64,000 nucleotides of DNA, from NCBI GenBank assembly GCA_963678235.1, contig OY782766.1:1674001-1738000 (forward strand). The letters run 5' to 3'. Both the position numbers and the translations under genes were made by a program. Below the pieces are notes generated by a model. That model was not told where the DNA came from. It made no database searches and saw only the letters and a list, made by a program, of their open reading frames with translations. This document shows, in pieces, positions 16,198 to 24,661 of the stretch. The DNA is from JABMQB01 sp963678235. GTDB lineage: Bacteria; Bacteroidota; Bacteroidia; Bacteroidales; Prolixibacteraceae. Within the stretch, counting starts at the first letter, position 1. Each line of letters opens with the position of its first letter.

Positions 16198-17559
16198 TTA
16201 TTCTGCAAGTTCAGATTTCGACAGAAGTGCCACCCAATTACCTGCATATGGCGATGTCAGCTCTAATATGCCGCCACCTTCGAGCATCGATTCCTGATAC
16301 CAATTTGCACCTTCGAGGTTAAGCCATTTGAGCGAATAATTACCTTCAAAATCGGTAAAATCCAGGACAATTTGTCCGCCATCGGTAAAATAAACAAGCA
16401 CATCGCGATTTGTATTTCGAGCCAAATAAGCTTCATCTTCTTCCCGCTCTAGTATTAACGATGACTTTTCATCCGGGACACTGGTAAAAAAGTCGTATTC
16501 TGAGATTAACATCTGTGCACTCTTCAAATGCATTTGCGCCCTCTCTGACAATCCCAGTCCAAAAGGCTCAGCCTCAAACCTTAAAGCTGCTGCACCTCCA
16601 ACCAGGTTTCGCCAAAACCTTTCTACGGCATGCGCTGGTCCGGAAGTCCAATCCCCCAATTGTCCACCAGCAACCGATACATTATTTAATGGCACTGGAT
16701 TATTGTAAAGAATGTTTTTCATGAAACATAAATTCGTCCAGTGACTTTCATTAACCTCCAACGAGTTCCCCGAAAAATCGAAATATGTATAGCTATCGCT
16801 TTGTTTATCCGTATCCACACTTTCAAAAGAAATCTCTGAATCCCCAATTTCGACAGTTTTATCTTTTACTTTTTTTCGAATATAATTTGCCCAAAACAAG
16901 TTCCATTCGCTAAGTTGTTGGTTTAAATTAAATCCCGAAATGGAATAAATCACATGTTCATACGCTAAACTTATACTAAGCAATTTATCCACAAATAATT
17001 TTTGGTATTTTAATAAAAGTGAATCGTTATTATTTTCCTGGATGGATAAAAAGAAGTCGTCGCCTTTTTTATTTATTCCAGTCCCAGGATCATTAATATT
17101 AGCAAGTACATTATTGTTAACAGGGTTCCATGGGCTTTTATCCCAATCGTTTATAATCTCGGCATAACTCCAAATTTCCAACTGCACAATTATATTTCTA
17201 TCGGCAGTAAGCCGCAAAAAATTATTAAGAGCCTCCCAATACTCATTATTAAATTTATCGAGATTATATCTTTCACCTGACCTCCAGAATGGTTTTTCAT
17301 TGCCCTCATCGTCACTACACATGGTATTCCGAACGTAATTTCCGCCTACCGAAACCAATAAATCCAGTTCCTTATAAACATCCGCATTTTGAAATAAGTT
17401 ATCGTTTGAACTTCCGCCGATTAACAAAATTGGGTGCCCTTTATATTGCCAAAATGATGAATTGGCTTCCATTGGTTTAATCCCCGAAATTGAATAGGTT
17501 TGAGCAAAAGAAGAGTAAAAAATAATGGTAAAAATTCCTATAAGAATATATTTTTTCAT
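16198..17559 (-). CDS. Exported glycoside hydrolase-like TIM-barrel protein (apiosidase-like/DUF4038 type)
   Basis: 453 residues with a signal peptide (cleavage near FAQTYS). The order of motifs, HPILLIGGSSNDNLFQ, GGNYVRNTM, NIIVQLEIWSY, and a late SGPAHAVERFWRNLVGGAA, resembles the (beta/alpha)8 barrels of GH140/DUF4038-type proteins, with a small beta-sandwich at the C-terminus (VYFTDGGQIVLDF). The exact family and substrate are uncertain. It lies outside the pectin locus, paired with the lipoprotein gene 120 bases upstream on the same strand. Confidence 0.6.
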   Translation of the reverse strand: MKKYILIGIFTIIFYSSFAQTYSISGIKPMEANSSFWQYKGHPILLIGGSSNDNLFQNADVYKELDLLVSVGGNYVRNTMCSDDEGNEKPFWRSGERYNLDKFNNEYWEALNNFLRLTADRNIIVQLEIWSYAEIINDWDKSPWNPVNNNVLANINDPGTGINKKGDDFFLSIQENNNDSLLLKYQKLFVDKLLSISLAYEHVIYSISGFNLNQQLSEWNLFWANYIRKKVKDKTVEIGDSEISFESVDTDKQSDSYTYFDFSGNSLEVNESHWTNLCFMKNILYNNPVPLNNVSVAGGQLGDWTSGPAHAVERFWRNLVGGAAALRFEAEPFGLGLSERAQMHLKSAQMLISEYDFFTSVPDEKSSLILEREEDEAYLARNTNRDVLVYFTDGGQIVLDFTDFEGNYSLKWLNLEGANWYQESMLEGGGILELTSPYAGNWVALLSKSELAE

Positions 17560-17679
17560 GGCTATTTATATTCTGTTGTGCGCAATAAATTTAATAAAGA
17601 TAATTGGAAGCAACGGCTTTTGATTAGAATTTATGCCCAAACATTTTATTGAACATTCCCAACTTTTATTTCTTTAGGA

Positions 17680-18468
17680 TTAGAAGTTCTTTAGTGGCAA
17701 ACGAATATCAATTTGATCGCCTTCTTTCCATTTTTTCGCAATTTTACAATAGCTCCCCGGAATAGCCAGGTACTTAACTTTCTTCACCTCCACTTCTGCG
17801 CCTTCAGCCCAGCCAGGAATACGAATGTACACTTCCATATACCGTTTTATTTCCATTTTAAAATGAAGCTGGACATATTTTGTTGTCGAGGTTTGAACCT
17901 GTTGCTCAACTTCAACCGATCCACCCAGGCTATGTTCAAAGCTTAGGGTTGATGGCTCAAACAAGTTAACAAATATATTGTCAGTATCCATTGTATAAAC
18001 CGCCTTCTTCAATAATTCAGTATCTATCAGACTTACATTAAGTCCCTCCAGTTGGTCAGCATAAACAGGATTTCCGGTTACTTTTAGCAATTCGGTATTT
18101 AGTTCAAACCATTTGGTTTTGGAAGGTCGCAATACACGATCCATCTTTAATGAATCAGACGCAAGATATTCTTTTGCATTATCCCAAAAATCTATCGCCT
18201 GCTGAAGATTTTGCTTTTTACCATTGCTTTTATAAATGTCAAGGTAAATCCTAATGGAATCGCAATTGAATAAAAACGAAGCATTTTTTAACGAATCGAT
18301 CATAAGCAAACCATCCATCTTCGAGCTTCCCGAATCATTTTGAGTGGTTTTGTTTAAGGTTATTTTATCGGGCACCGATTCAAAAGCATTTTGGGGCTGC
18401 TTCATTTTACCCATATTACATGAGTAAAACAACACCATTAAAATGAGGATAGCCTTAGAATACTTCAT
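17680..18468 (-). CDS. Lipoprotein resembling only the C-terminal part of GH127
   Basis: 262 residues from ATG at 18468, chosen because it gives a clean lipoprotein signal (MKYSKAILILMVLFYSC); an upstream in-frame ATG at 18501 adds 11 polar residues. The region around WFELNTELLKVTGNPVYADQ resembles the last helices of the GH127 (alpha/alpha)6 barrel, and IFVNLFEPSTLSFEH plus VYIRIPGWAEGAEVEV, SYCKIAKKWKEGDQIDI match its C-terminal beta-sandwich. The catalytic part of GH127 (usually over 600 residues) is missing. It may be a degenerate gene or a sugar-binding lipoprotein. Confidence 0.6.
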   Translation of the reverse strand: MKYSKAILILMVLFYSCNMGKMKQPQNAFESVPDKITLNKTTQNDSGSSKMDGLLMIDSLKNASFLFNCDSIRIYLDIYKSNGKKQNLQQAIDFWDNAKEYLASDSLKMDRVLRPSKTKWFELNTELLKVTGNPVYADQLEGLNVSLIDTELLKKAVYTMDTDNIFVNLFEPSTLSFEHSLGGSVEVEQQVQTSTTKYVQLHFKMEIKRYMEVYIRIPGWAEGAEVEVKKVKYLAIPGSYCKIAKKWKEGDQIDIRLPLKNF

Positions 18469-18575
18469 ATTACAAACAATATCTGAATGGTAATTACACA
18501 TTCAAACACATAAAACACTATTCAGTTCATTAAAAAAGAAAGTTCTTAAATTGGTAATTTAACGATAGGAAAACC

Positions 18576-19292
18576 TTAATATATTTTTACAATTTCGTCT
18601 TGCGAAAAAACTGGATCTTCAGGCAGATCAATACCAAGTTCTTCATATAGGTTCTTTGGAACAGAGATATCACATAAGAAAAGTTCACCAGTATAAAACT
18701 TACTTCTTCGTTCCAGGAAACCCGTTTTGGGCAATGCAATTGTCAATGTAGCATATGCCCGAATGCATGGTTCAAATATTTCGCCTGTAGTACCGTCCAT
18801 CCCTGAAGGGATATCCAATGAAAGTACCGGAAATGGTTGTGAATTTGCCCAATCAATTAAGTCCCTGGCACAACCCTTTGGGCGCCCATTAAGGCTGTAC
18901 CCAAGCAATCCATCAACAATTAAATCGTATTTCCGATGTTCAAACTCACAATTATAACATAAATCTATGCCCATGCTTTCCAGAATTTTTAGCTGTTGCC
19001 TGGCAATCCCTGAATATTTTTGTTGTTCTTTAACGATAACCACATCCACATTTGCCCCCCAATTTTTTAAGTTTCGGGCAGCAACCATTGCTCCACCTCC
19101 ATTTCCCCCTGGTCCGGTAAGAATTACCACAGCCTTTCCTTTGCAGTTGTCTTTAAAGAAATTTCGTTTTGCCACAAGCGCAAGGTTTCTTCCTGCATTT
19201 TCCATCATTTGGGACAATGAAATTTGGTATTTGGTTTCCATAAGTTGATCAACTTTTCTCATCTGATCAACAGTGATATACGGAAGTGACAT
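18576..19292 (-). CDS. nnrE: NAD(P)H-hydrate epimerase, stand-alone
   Basis: 238 residues of the YjeF N-terminal type. It interconverts R- and S-forms of hydrated NAD(P)H so that the dehydratase NnrD can repair them. MMENAGRNLA, ILTGPGGNGGGAMVAARNL (nucleotide-binding loop) and LSLDIPSGMDGTTG are the family landmarks. Many bacteria carry NnrE fused to NnrD; here the protein ends after the epimerase domain and no dehydratase is in the window. Complete. Confidence 0.85.
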   Translation of the reverse strand: MSLPYITVDQMRKVDQLMETKYQISLSQMMENAGRNLALVAKRNFFKDNCKGKAVVILTGPGGNGGGAMVAARNLKNWGANVDVVIVKEQQKYSGIARQQLKILESMGIDLCYNCEFEHRKYDLIVDGLLGYSLNGRPKGCARDLIDWANSQPFPVLSLDIPSGMDGTTGEIFEPCIRAYATLTIALPKTGFLERRSKFYTGELFLCDISVPKNLYEELGIDLPEDPVFSQDEIVKIY

Positions 19293-19347
19293 AATTAGTT
19301 GATTTTATTTTAAATATTGCAAAACCAATTTACAAAATAAAAATGTA

Positions 19348-19355
19348 TATATTTG
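19348..19355 (+). promoter_or_regulatory. -7 promoter element for the MATE gene, giving a long leader
   Basis: TATATTTG is an exact TAnnTTTG match located 149 bases before the MATE start, which implies a 5' leader of roughly 140 nt containing short ORFs and complementary segments. Confidence 0.5.
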
Positions 19356-19383
19356 TACACGCATGACGATAATACCTTAAATC

Positions 19384-19434
19384 ATGAAAAATTTAACGCT
19401 TCCCAAGGTCCCCACGACCGATTGTATTTGGTAG
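19384..19434 (+). other. Possible leader peptide ORF before the MATE gene
   Basis: ATG at 19384 opens 16 codons (MKNLTLPKVPTTDCIW) ending at TAG 19432-19434. It is followed immediately by another ATG at 19435 with 10 codons (MKSTIYFFMF) ending in TAA. CATGAAAAA (19383-19391), at the first start codon, is perfectly complementary to TTTTTCATG (19453-19461), so ribosome movement over the ORF could change leader folding. Translation is not proven. Confidence 0.35.
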
Positions 19435-19504
19435 ATGAAGTCTACGATTTACTTTTTCATGTTTTAATCATCCATTTTTATATTCTTTTTAACACCTTTA
19501 TATT

Positions 19505-20938
19505 ATGTCTGACAATAAGTTTTTGTCTTTTAAGAACTTAACTAAAATCAATTATAAATCTTTATTTCAAGATATCAAGGAAGCTATTGGAGGAACTGAA
19601 CGGGACTTTACAGATTCAAAATTAGGAAAAGCCATATTTATTCTTGCATTACCGATGGTACTTGAAATGATTATGGAATCCATTTTTGCTGTTGTCGATA
19701 TCTTTTTTGTTTCCAGATTAGGGGCAGATGCAGTTGCAACTGTTGGGATTACTGAATCAGCAATGACCATTGTTTATGCTATTGGTGTTGGATTTAGTGT
19801 TGCCACAACTGCAATGGTTTCAAGGCGGATTGGGCAGAAAAAGCCAAAAGAAGCAGGAGTTGCAGCATTTCAAGCTATTTTAGTTGCCATATTTATTTCC
19901 CTTTTTATTGCCATTCCCGGATATATTTTAGCCAAACCTTTTTTGCTTTTGATGGGTGCAACCAACGAAATGGCAGAATCAGGTTTCTGGTATCCCGCCA
20001 TAATGTTTGGTGGGAATGTTGTAATCATGTTACTTTTTATTATCAACGCGGTTTTTCGTAGTTCGGGCGATGCTGCTATTTCTATGCGGGTAATCTGGAT
20101 TGCCAACGTTATCAATTTGGTACTCGATCCTGTACTGATATTTGGAATTGGACCTTTTCCTGAATTGGGAATTAAAGGTGCAGCAATTGCCACAAACATT
20201 GGACGAGGGATTGCTGTTTTGTACCAATTATACCTTCTGTTTAAAGGAAACAGAAGAATCCGGCTTTTTGCAAGTAGCATACGGTTTATCCCAAAAGTGA
20301 TGGGACAACTTTTAAAACTTTCGGCAGGTGGTATTATGCAATATTTAATTGCGACTTCAAGCTGGATATTGCTTGTTCGGATCATTACTGTTTTTGGGGC
20401 TTCGGCAATTGCGGGCTATACCATTGCCATCCGGATCATTCTTTTTGCCTTGCTTCCGGCTTGGGGGCTTAGCAACGCAGCTTCAACATTGGTTGGCCAG
20501 AATTTGGGTGCAAACCAACCCGACAGGGCCGAAAAAGCTGTTTGGATAACAAGTTATGTGAATATGGTATTGCTTGGATTGGTGGGTATAATAACCGCAG
20601 TTTTTCCTGAATTCTTTATTCGCCTTTTTATTGATGACCCTGAGGTGGTAAAAAGTGGGATACTTAGCCTTCGTATCATAAGTCTTGGATTCCTTTTTTA
20701 TGCCATGGGAATGGTAATGGTTCAGGGACTAAACGGAAGCGGTGATACTGTTACTCCAACCAAAATTAATTTCGTTTGTTTTTGGTTAGTGGAAATCCCG
20801 TTAGCCTATGTGATGGCCATCACTCTTAATATGGGTTTGCTAGGCGCATGTCTCTCCATAATTATTGCCGAAAGCATGTTGTCATTGGCAGGCTTGTATT
20901 ATTTCAAAAAAGGAAAATGGAAAACAAAAGAGGTTTAA
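19505..20938 (+). CDS. MATE family multidrug efflux transporter
   Basis: 477 residues. After a hydrophilic N-terminus of about 30 residues there are twelve predicted hydrophobic helices in two halves, typical of MATE/NorM exporters that use Na+ or H+ gradients. Landmarks are FILALPMVLEMIMESIFAVV, DIFFVSRLGADAVATVGI and, in the second half, LPAWGLSNAASTLVGQNLGA. The substrate is not predictable. The N-terminal extension before the first helix is longer than in NorM. Confidence 0.9.
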   Translation: MSDNKFLSFKNLTKINYKSLFQDIKEAIGGTERDFTDSKLGKAIFILALPMVLEMIMESIFAVVDIFFVSRLGADAVATVGITESAMTIVYAIGVGFSVATTAMVSRRIGQKKPKEAGVAAFQAILVAIFISLFIAIPGYILAKPFLLLMGATNEMAESGFWYPAIMFGGNVVIMLLFIINAVFRSSGDAAISMRVIWIANVINLVLDPVLIFGIGPFPELGIKGAAIATNIGRGIAVLYQLYLLFKGNRRIRLFASSIRFIPKVMGQLLKLSAGGIMQYLIATSSWILLVRIITVFGASAIAGYTIAIRIILFALLPAWGLSNAASTLVGQNLGANQPDRAEKAVWITSYVNMVLLGLVGIITAVFPEFFIRLFIDDPEVVKSGILSLRIISLGFLFYAMGMVMVQGLNGSGDTVTPTKINFVCFWLVEIPLAYVMAITLNMGLLGACLSIIIAESMLSLAGLYYFKKGKWKTKEV

Positions 20939-21060
20939 TTTTTTACTTTTTTTAGTAATTAATAAATCCCTGAATTTACCAATCTTACAATAAGCACTCT
21001 GGTACTTAATTCTACCTTAGTTTTTATCGTACTATTCACTCTTGTAAAACCTTTATAAAA

Positions 21061-22065
21061 ATGAAAAAAACATACCAATTCTTTATTTTGATTTTTATTT
21101 TAAATAGTTGCCAAAATCAAAAAAGCAAAAGTTCGGAAGCCTTATATTTTAACCAAGCCCTACCGGGTGATTCCCCAGAATTATTTGCGCCTGGGATTGT
21201 GAATACAGGGATGCCAACCAGGGATATAACCTTTTCTGCTGATGGGCAGGAAGCTCTTTTTGGAGTTAATATCGGGAATTTCTCGTATGCAACAATTTTG
21301 CATTCCAGGCTTGAAAATGAGCAATGGACGAGCCCTGAAGTTATCCATTTCGCTAACGACCCTCGTTATTCTTTTCTCGAGCCCTGTTTTTCGCCTCTTG
21401 GCGATAAATTATTTTTTGTGTCTAACAAAGGAAATAAATTTACAAATGGCAAAAGGGCTCAAACTGATATTTGGGTTTCGGAAAAACAAAATGGAAATTG
21501 GAATATGCCTTATAAACTTGACACAGTAATAAATTCGGTTCATCCGGAATATTTTCCTTCAATAGCAAAAAATGGAAATTTATATTTCACCAGGGAAATC
21601 CCCGGCGAAGGTGAATCTATTTTTAAATCGGAATTCATGAACGGAAAATACCAAACCCCGGAAAAACTACCCGAAACCATTAATGCAGGAAGGGCAAGAT
21701 TTAATGCCACTATTGCCGCCGATGAAAGCTTTATTATTGTTCCGGTAATTGGATTGGAAGACAGTTATGGATCGGTAGATTATTACATTTCTTTTTGGGA
21801 TGCTGAAAAAGGTTGGAGTAAGCTAATTAACATGGGCGATAAAATAAATACAACAACCGGACATCAATATGCCGCAAGTTTTTCGCCTAATGGAGAATAC
21901 TTCTTTTTCATGTCCACCAGAACAAATCCGGAATCGAAAGAAAAATTTACTTTCTCATCGTTGAAAAAAATGCACAATTCGCCTGAAAACGGCAATTCAA
22001 ATATTTACTGGATGAGGGCTGATTTTATAAACGACCTTAAACAAAAAGCTATTTATATTGACTAA
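21061..22065 (+). CDS. PD40/TolB-like beta-propeller lipoprotein
   Basis: 334 residues with a lipoprotein signal (LIFILNSCQNQ). Several WD40-like PD40 repeats are visible: DITFSADGQEALFGV, LEPCFSPLGDKLFFVSN, YFPSIAKNGNLYFTRE, YAASFSPNGEYFFFMST. Such propellers bind ligands or proteins at the cell envelope; no catalytic residues are evident. The YccF gene follows after 12 bases. Confidence 0.8.
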   Translation: MKKTYQFFILIFILNSCQNQKSKSSEALYFNQALPGDSPELFAPGIVNTGMPTRDITFSADGQEALFGVNIGNFSYATILHSRLENEQWTSPEVIHFANDPRYSFLEPCFSPLGDKLFFVSNKGNKFTNGKRAQTDIWVSEKQNGNWNMPYKLDTVINSVHPEYFPSIAKNGNLYFTREIPGEGESIFKSEFMNGKYQTPEKLPETINAGRARFNATIAADESFIIVPVIGLEDSYGSVDYYISFWDAEKGWSKLINMGDKINTTTGHQYAASFSPNGEYFFFMSTRTNPESKEKFTFSSLKKMHNSPENGNSNIYWMRADFINDLKQKAIYID

Positions 22066-22077
22066 AAAACTTAAACA

Positions 22078-22452
22078 ATGAAATTATTAGGGAATTTAAT
22101 CTGGTTGATTTTTGGTGGATTTGCGATCTTTTTGGAATACATTATTGCAGGCTTATTACTCTGTATAACCATCGTAGGTATCCCCTTTGGTATTCAATCA
22201 TTTAAACTTGCAATTTTAGCATTATGGCCTTTCAACCAAACCATTGAATATATGGATTATGCCCCAGGATGTTTATCAACCATTATGAATATCATCTGGT
22301 TTTTTATTGGTGGAATTTGGATTGCGCTTACACACCTGTTTTTTGGGATACTTCTGAGTATAACAATTATTGGTATTCCATGGGGGAAACAACATTTCAA
22401 GTTGCTTTCGCTCGCATTGGCACCTTTTGGAAAAAAATTGATTGATGTCTGA
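22078..22452 (+). CDS. YccF domain membrane protein
   Basis: 124 residues made of two copies of the YccF repeat, each a hydrophobic helix pair ending in a Pro-Phe/Trp-Gly-Gln/Lys motif (TIVGIPFGIQSFKLA and TIIGIPWGKQHFKLL). A small inner-membrane protein of unknown function. Closely spaced after the PD40 lipoprotein gene, thus probably cotranscribed. Confidence 0.9.
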   Translation: MKLLGNLIWLIFGGFAIFLEYIIAGLLLCITIVGIPFGIQSFKLAILALWPFNQTIEYMDYAPGCLSTIMNIIWFFIGGIWIALTHLFFGILLSITIIGIPWGKQHFKLLSLALAPFGKKLIDV

Positions 22453-22630
22453 TAAGTTTAAATAAATTACCAATTTTGGCAGTTTTGGCAACGTAAGTAT
22501 AAGCTTGTATAATTACAGTTTTTTTTAAGCATCACAAGTCCAAAAGATCCTATTCTGCAACATGTTTTTTTTAGTTCTCTGCATTCATTTTTTTTATTTA
22601 TTTAGCAAAAACTTATAAAGATTTATTTCG

Positions 22631-22659
22631 TTTGCGTTTTGAATAAATTATTATATTTC
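22631..22659 (+). promoter_or_regulatory. Promoter for the acidic-tailed protein gene
   Basis: TTTG at 22631-22634 and TATATTTC at 22652-22659 (one mismatch to TAnnTTTG) are spaced 17 bases, 42 bases before the start. The rest of the 249-base gap before it shows nothing recognisable. Confidence 0.4.
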
Positions 22660-22701
22660 CGAACCAAAAGTTGTAGGTTTTTATTAAATATTTAAACCAA
22701 A

Positions 22702-23046
22702 ATGAATATAAACAAACCAAGGGTAATCAAGGACTTCAGCAAGCTTGATAAAGAAATTCAGGAACAAATTAAATTGGCATTTCCGTACGGATTTGCCGAT
22801 GATTTAATCACATTCCCGAACAAAGACGGCAATTTGGTAAGTGCCTTGCCATTCGAAACCGAAGAGAAATATTATTTGGTGAGGATGACCGTTTCACAAG
22901 CAATCCAGATTGTGGAAGACGATGATGATTACGATGACGAAGGTGAATTAAAAACCGACGCAAAAGAAGAATATTCGGATAAATACACAGACCTAAATAG
23001 CATCTCTGATGATATTGGGGAAGATGCAGATTTTGACGATGATTAG
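22702..23046 (+). CDS. Conserved small protein with acidic tail
   Basis: 114 residues. The N-terminal ~70 residues look folded (KLDKEIQEQIKLAFPYGFAD, LITFPNKDGNLVSALPFE); the remaining ~40 are a strongly acidic Asp/Glu tail (EDDDDYDDEG and later DIGEDADFDDD). I recognise it as a type widespread in Bacteroidota without known function. The architecture, a small domain plus polyanionic tail, recalls RNA polymerase delta in Firmicutes, but that is only an analogy. It converges with pepD. Confidence 0.7.
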   Translation: MNINKPRVIKDFSKLDKEIQEQIKLAFPYGFADDLITFPNKDGNLVSALPFETEEKYYLVRMTVSQAIQIVEDDDDYDDEGELKTDAKEEYSDKYTDLNSISDDIGEDADFDDD

Positions 23047-23050
23047 CAGA

Positions 23051-24502
23051 TTATTTAATGGATTGCAAAACATCCACTAAATGATCCCAGAATTTCCGGG
23101 TGGTTTCAATGTTTATCCTTTCGTCGGGTGAATGTGCCCCTTTTATGGTTGGCCCAAACGAAACCATATCCAAAGCAGGATACTTCTCCAGGAATAATCC
23201 GCATTCTAATCCTGCATGAATCGACCTTACAATGGGCGTTTCCCCAAATAATTTTTTATAGGAATCAACGGTAATATTAACAATTTCTGAATCCATATTC
23301 GGAGCCCATCCCGGATAGCCATCCGTGTGCTCCACTTCTGCGCCTGCCAATAAAAAAACCGACTCAACCATCTCAGCCGCAAAATATTTTCTACTCTCTA
23401 TTTCGCTTCTTTGACTTGTCGTAACAAGAATGTGATCTTCTTCAAATTTAATGGCTGCCAGGTTCGTGGATGTTTCCACCATTCCTTCCATACGACTACT
23501 CATTTCAAGTATCCCGTGTGGGCATGCATAAATGGCATTTAAAAAATTCGTACAACTTTTATCACCCATTACCTCGTTCGGCAAATCAGTCGATCCGTGC
23601 GACAATTTCATATTGGGTTCGGTCAGCTTATATTCCACATCCATTTCTGCAGAATAGATATTAAAATCAGCCACCAAATTCTCTTTATCGGCATTTGGTA
23701 TTACAACCACAGCAAAAGCTTCCCGGGCGATTGCGTTTCGAAGATTTCCACCTTTAAAATCTGCGAGCTTCAATTTATATTTCTGCGAAGCCTTCCATAA
23801 AAAGCGGGCAAGTATTTTATTGGCATTCCCCCGAAGTTTGTGGATATCGTCCCCTGAGTGACCTCCCAATAACCCAGTAACTGATAATTTTAAAGCGAAA
23901 GAACCTGTCGGCACGCTTTCTTTTTTATAAGGCAACTTTGCAATCGTATCAATTCCTCCTGCACAACCAATAAATATTTCCCCTTCATCCTCCGAATCAA
24001 GGTTTAATAATATATTACCGCTCAAAAAACCTGGCTGTAAGGCAAATGCACCAGACAAACCTGTTTCTTCATCCACAGTAATTAAACATTCAATCGGTCC
24101 ATGTTTTATCTCTTTCGAAGTGAGCACTGCCATCGAAGCAGCCATACCTATTCCGCAATCAGCGCCAAGTGTTGTGCCATCGGCAGTAACCCATTCGCCT
24201 TCAATCATCGGAACTATTGGATCGGTATCAAAATTATGAACCTTGTCGCTGTTCTTTTCACAAACCATATCCATGTGCGATTGTAAAACTACAGTGGGTG
24301 CATTCTCCATCCCGGCACTTGCTGGTTTGCAAATCAGAACATTGCCAATAGCATCTTGCTTGGCTTCTAGCTTATTTTTTGAAGCAAAATCAAGCAAATA
24401 TTGAATAATTTTCCCTTCTTTCTTTGATGGTCTCGGAACCTGGCAAATTTCTTCAAAATAATTCCAAACAGGTTGTGGTTCTAATTTTGCTAACACGGAC
24501 AT
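23051..24502 (-). CDS. pepD: Aminoacyl-histidine dipeptidase (M20, PepD)
   Basis: 483 residues from ATG at 24502; the frame extends only to a TTG seven codons upstream. A cytosolic di-zinc peptidase hydrolysing Xaa-His dipeptides such as carnosine. Metal and catalytic motifs are present: LQSHMDMVCEKN (His ligand and Asp), LGADCGIGMA (bridging Asp), DEETGLSGAF (general base and ligand Glu) and a late HSPDERI (His ligand). Length agrees with PepD (about 485). Confidence 0.93.
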   Translation of the reverse strand: MSVLAKLEPQPVWNYFEEICQVPRPSKKEGKIIQYLLDFASKNKLEAKQDAIGNVLICKPASAGMENAPTVVLQSHMDMVCEKNSDKVHNFDTDPIVPMIEGEWVTADGTTLGADCGIGMAASMAVLTSKEIKHGPIECLITVDEETGLSGAFALQPGFLSGNILLNLDSEDEGEIFIGCAGGIDTIAKLPYKKESVPTGSFALKLSVTGLLGGHSGDDIHKLRGNANKILARFLWKASQKYKLKLADFKGGNLRNAIAREAFAVVVIPNADKENLVADFNIYSAEMDVEYKLTEPNMKLSHGSTDLPNEVMGDKSCTNFLNAIYACPHGILEMSSRMEGMVETSTNLAAIKFEEDHILVTTSQRSEIESRKYFAAEMVESVFLLAGAEVEHTDGYPGWAPNMDSEIVNITVDSYKKLFGETPIVRSIHAGLECGLFLEKYPALDMVSFGPTIKGAHSPDERINIETTRKFWDHLVDVLQSIK

Positions 24503-24610
24503 ATTTATTTCTTTTTGTGACAAATCTTTTATTTAAACAATCTATTATTTCAATAGTTTATTGCATTTAACATCAAATATGCAAAAAGAAAAGTACTATT
24601 TCAATGACAA

Positions 24611-24643
24611 TTTGTTCCAATTCAAATAAATATTCCAAATTTG
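24611..24643 (+). promoter_or_regulatory. Promoter for sdaA
   Basis: -33 TTTG at 24611-24614 and -7 CAAATTTG at 24636-24643 (one mismatch) with 21 bases between; the start codon is 18 bases further. Confidence 0.5.
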
Positions 24644-24661
24644 CAGAAAAGCAACTAACAA

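Noticed and set aside
19353..19541. 62-codon ORF before and overlapping the MATE gene start
   Set aside because: It begins at a TTG inside the likely promoter element, has no family resemblance, and runs across shorter ATG-started ORFs and into the MATE gene in another frame.
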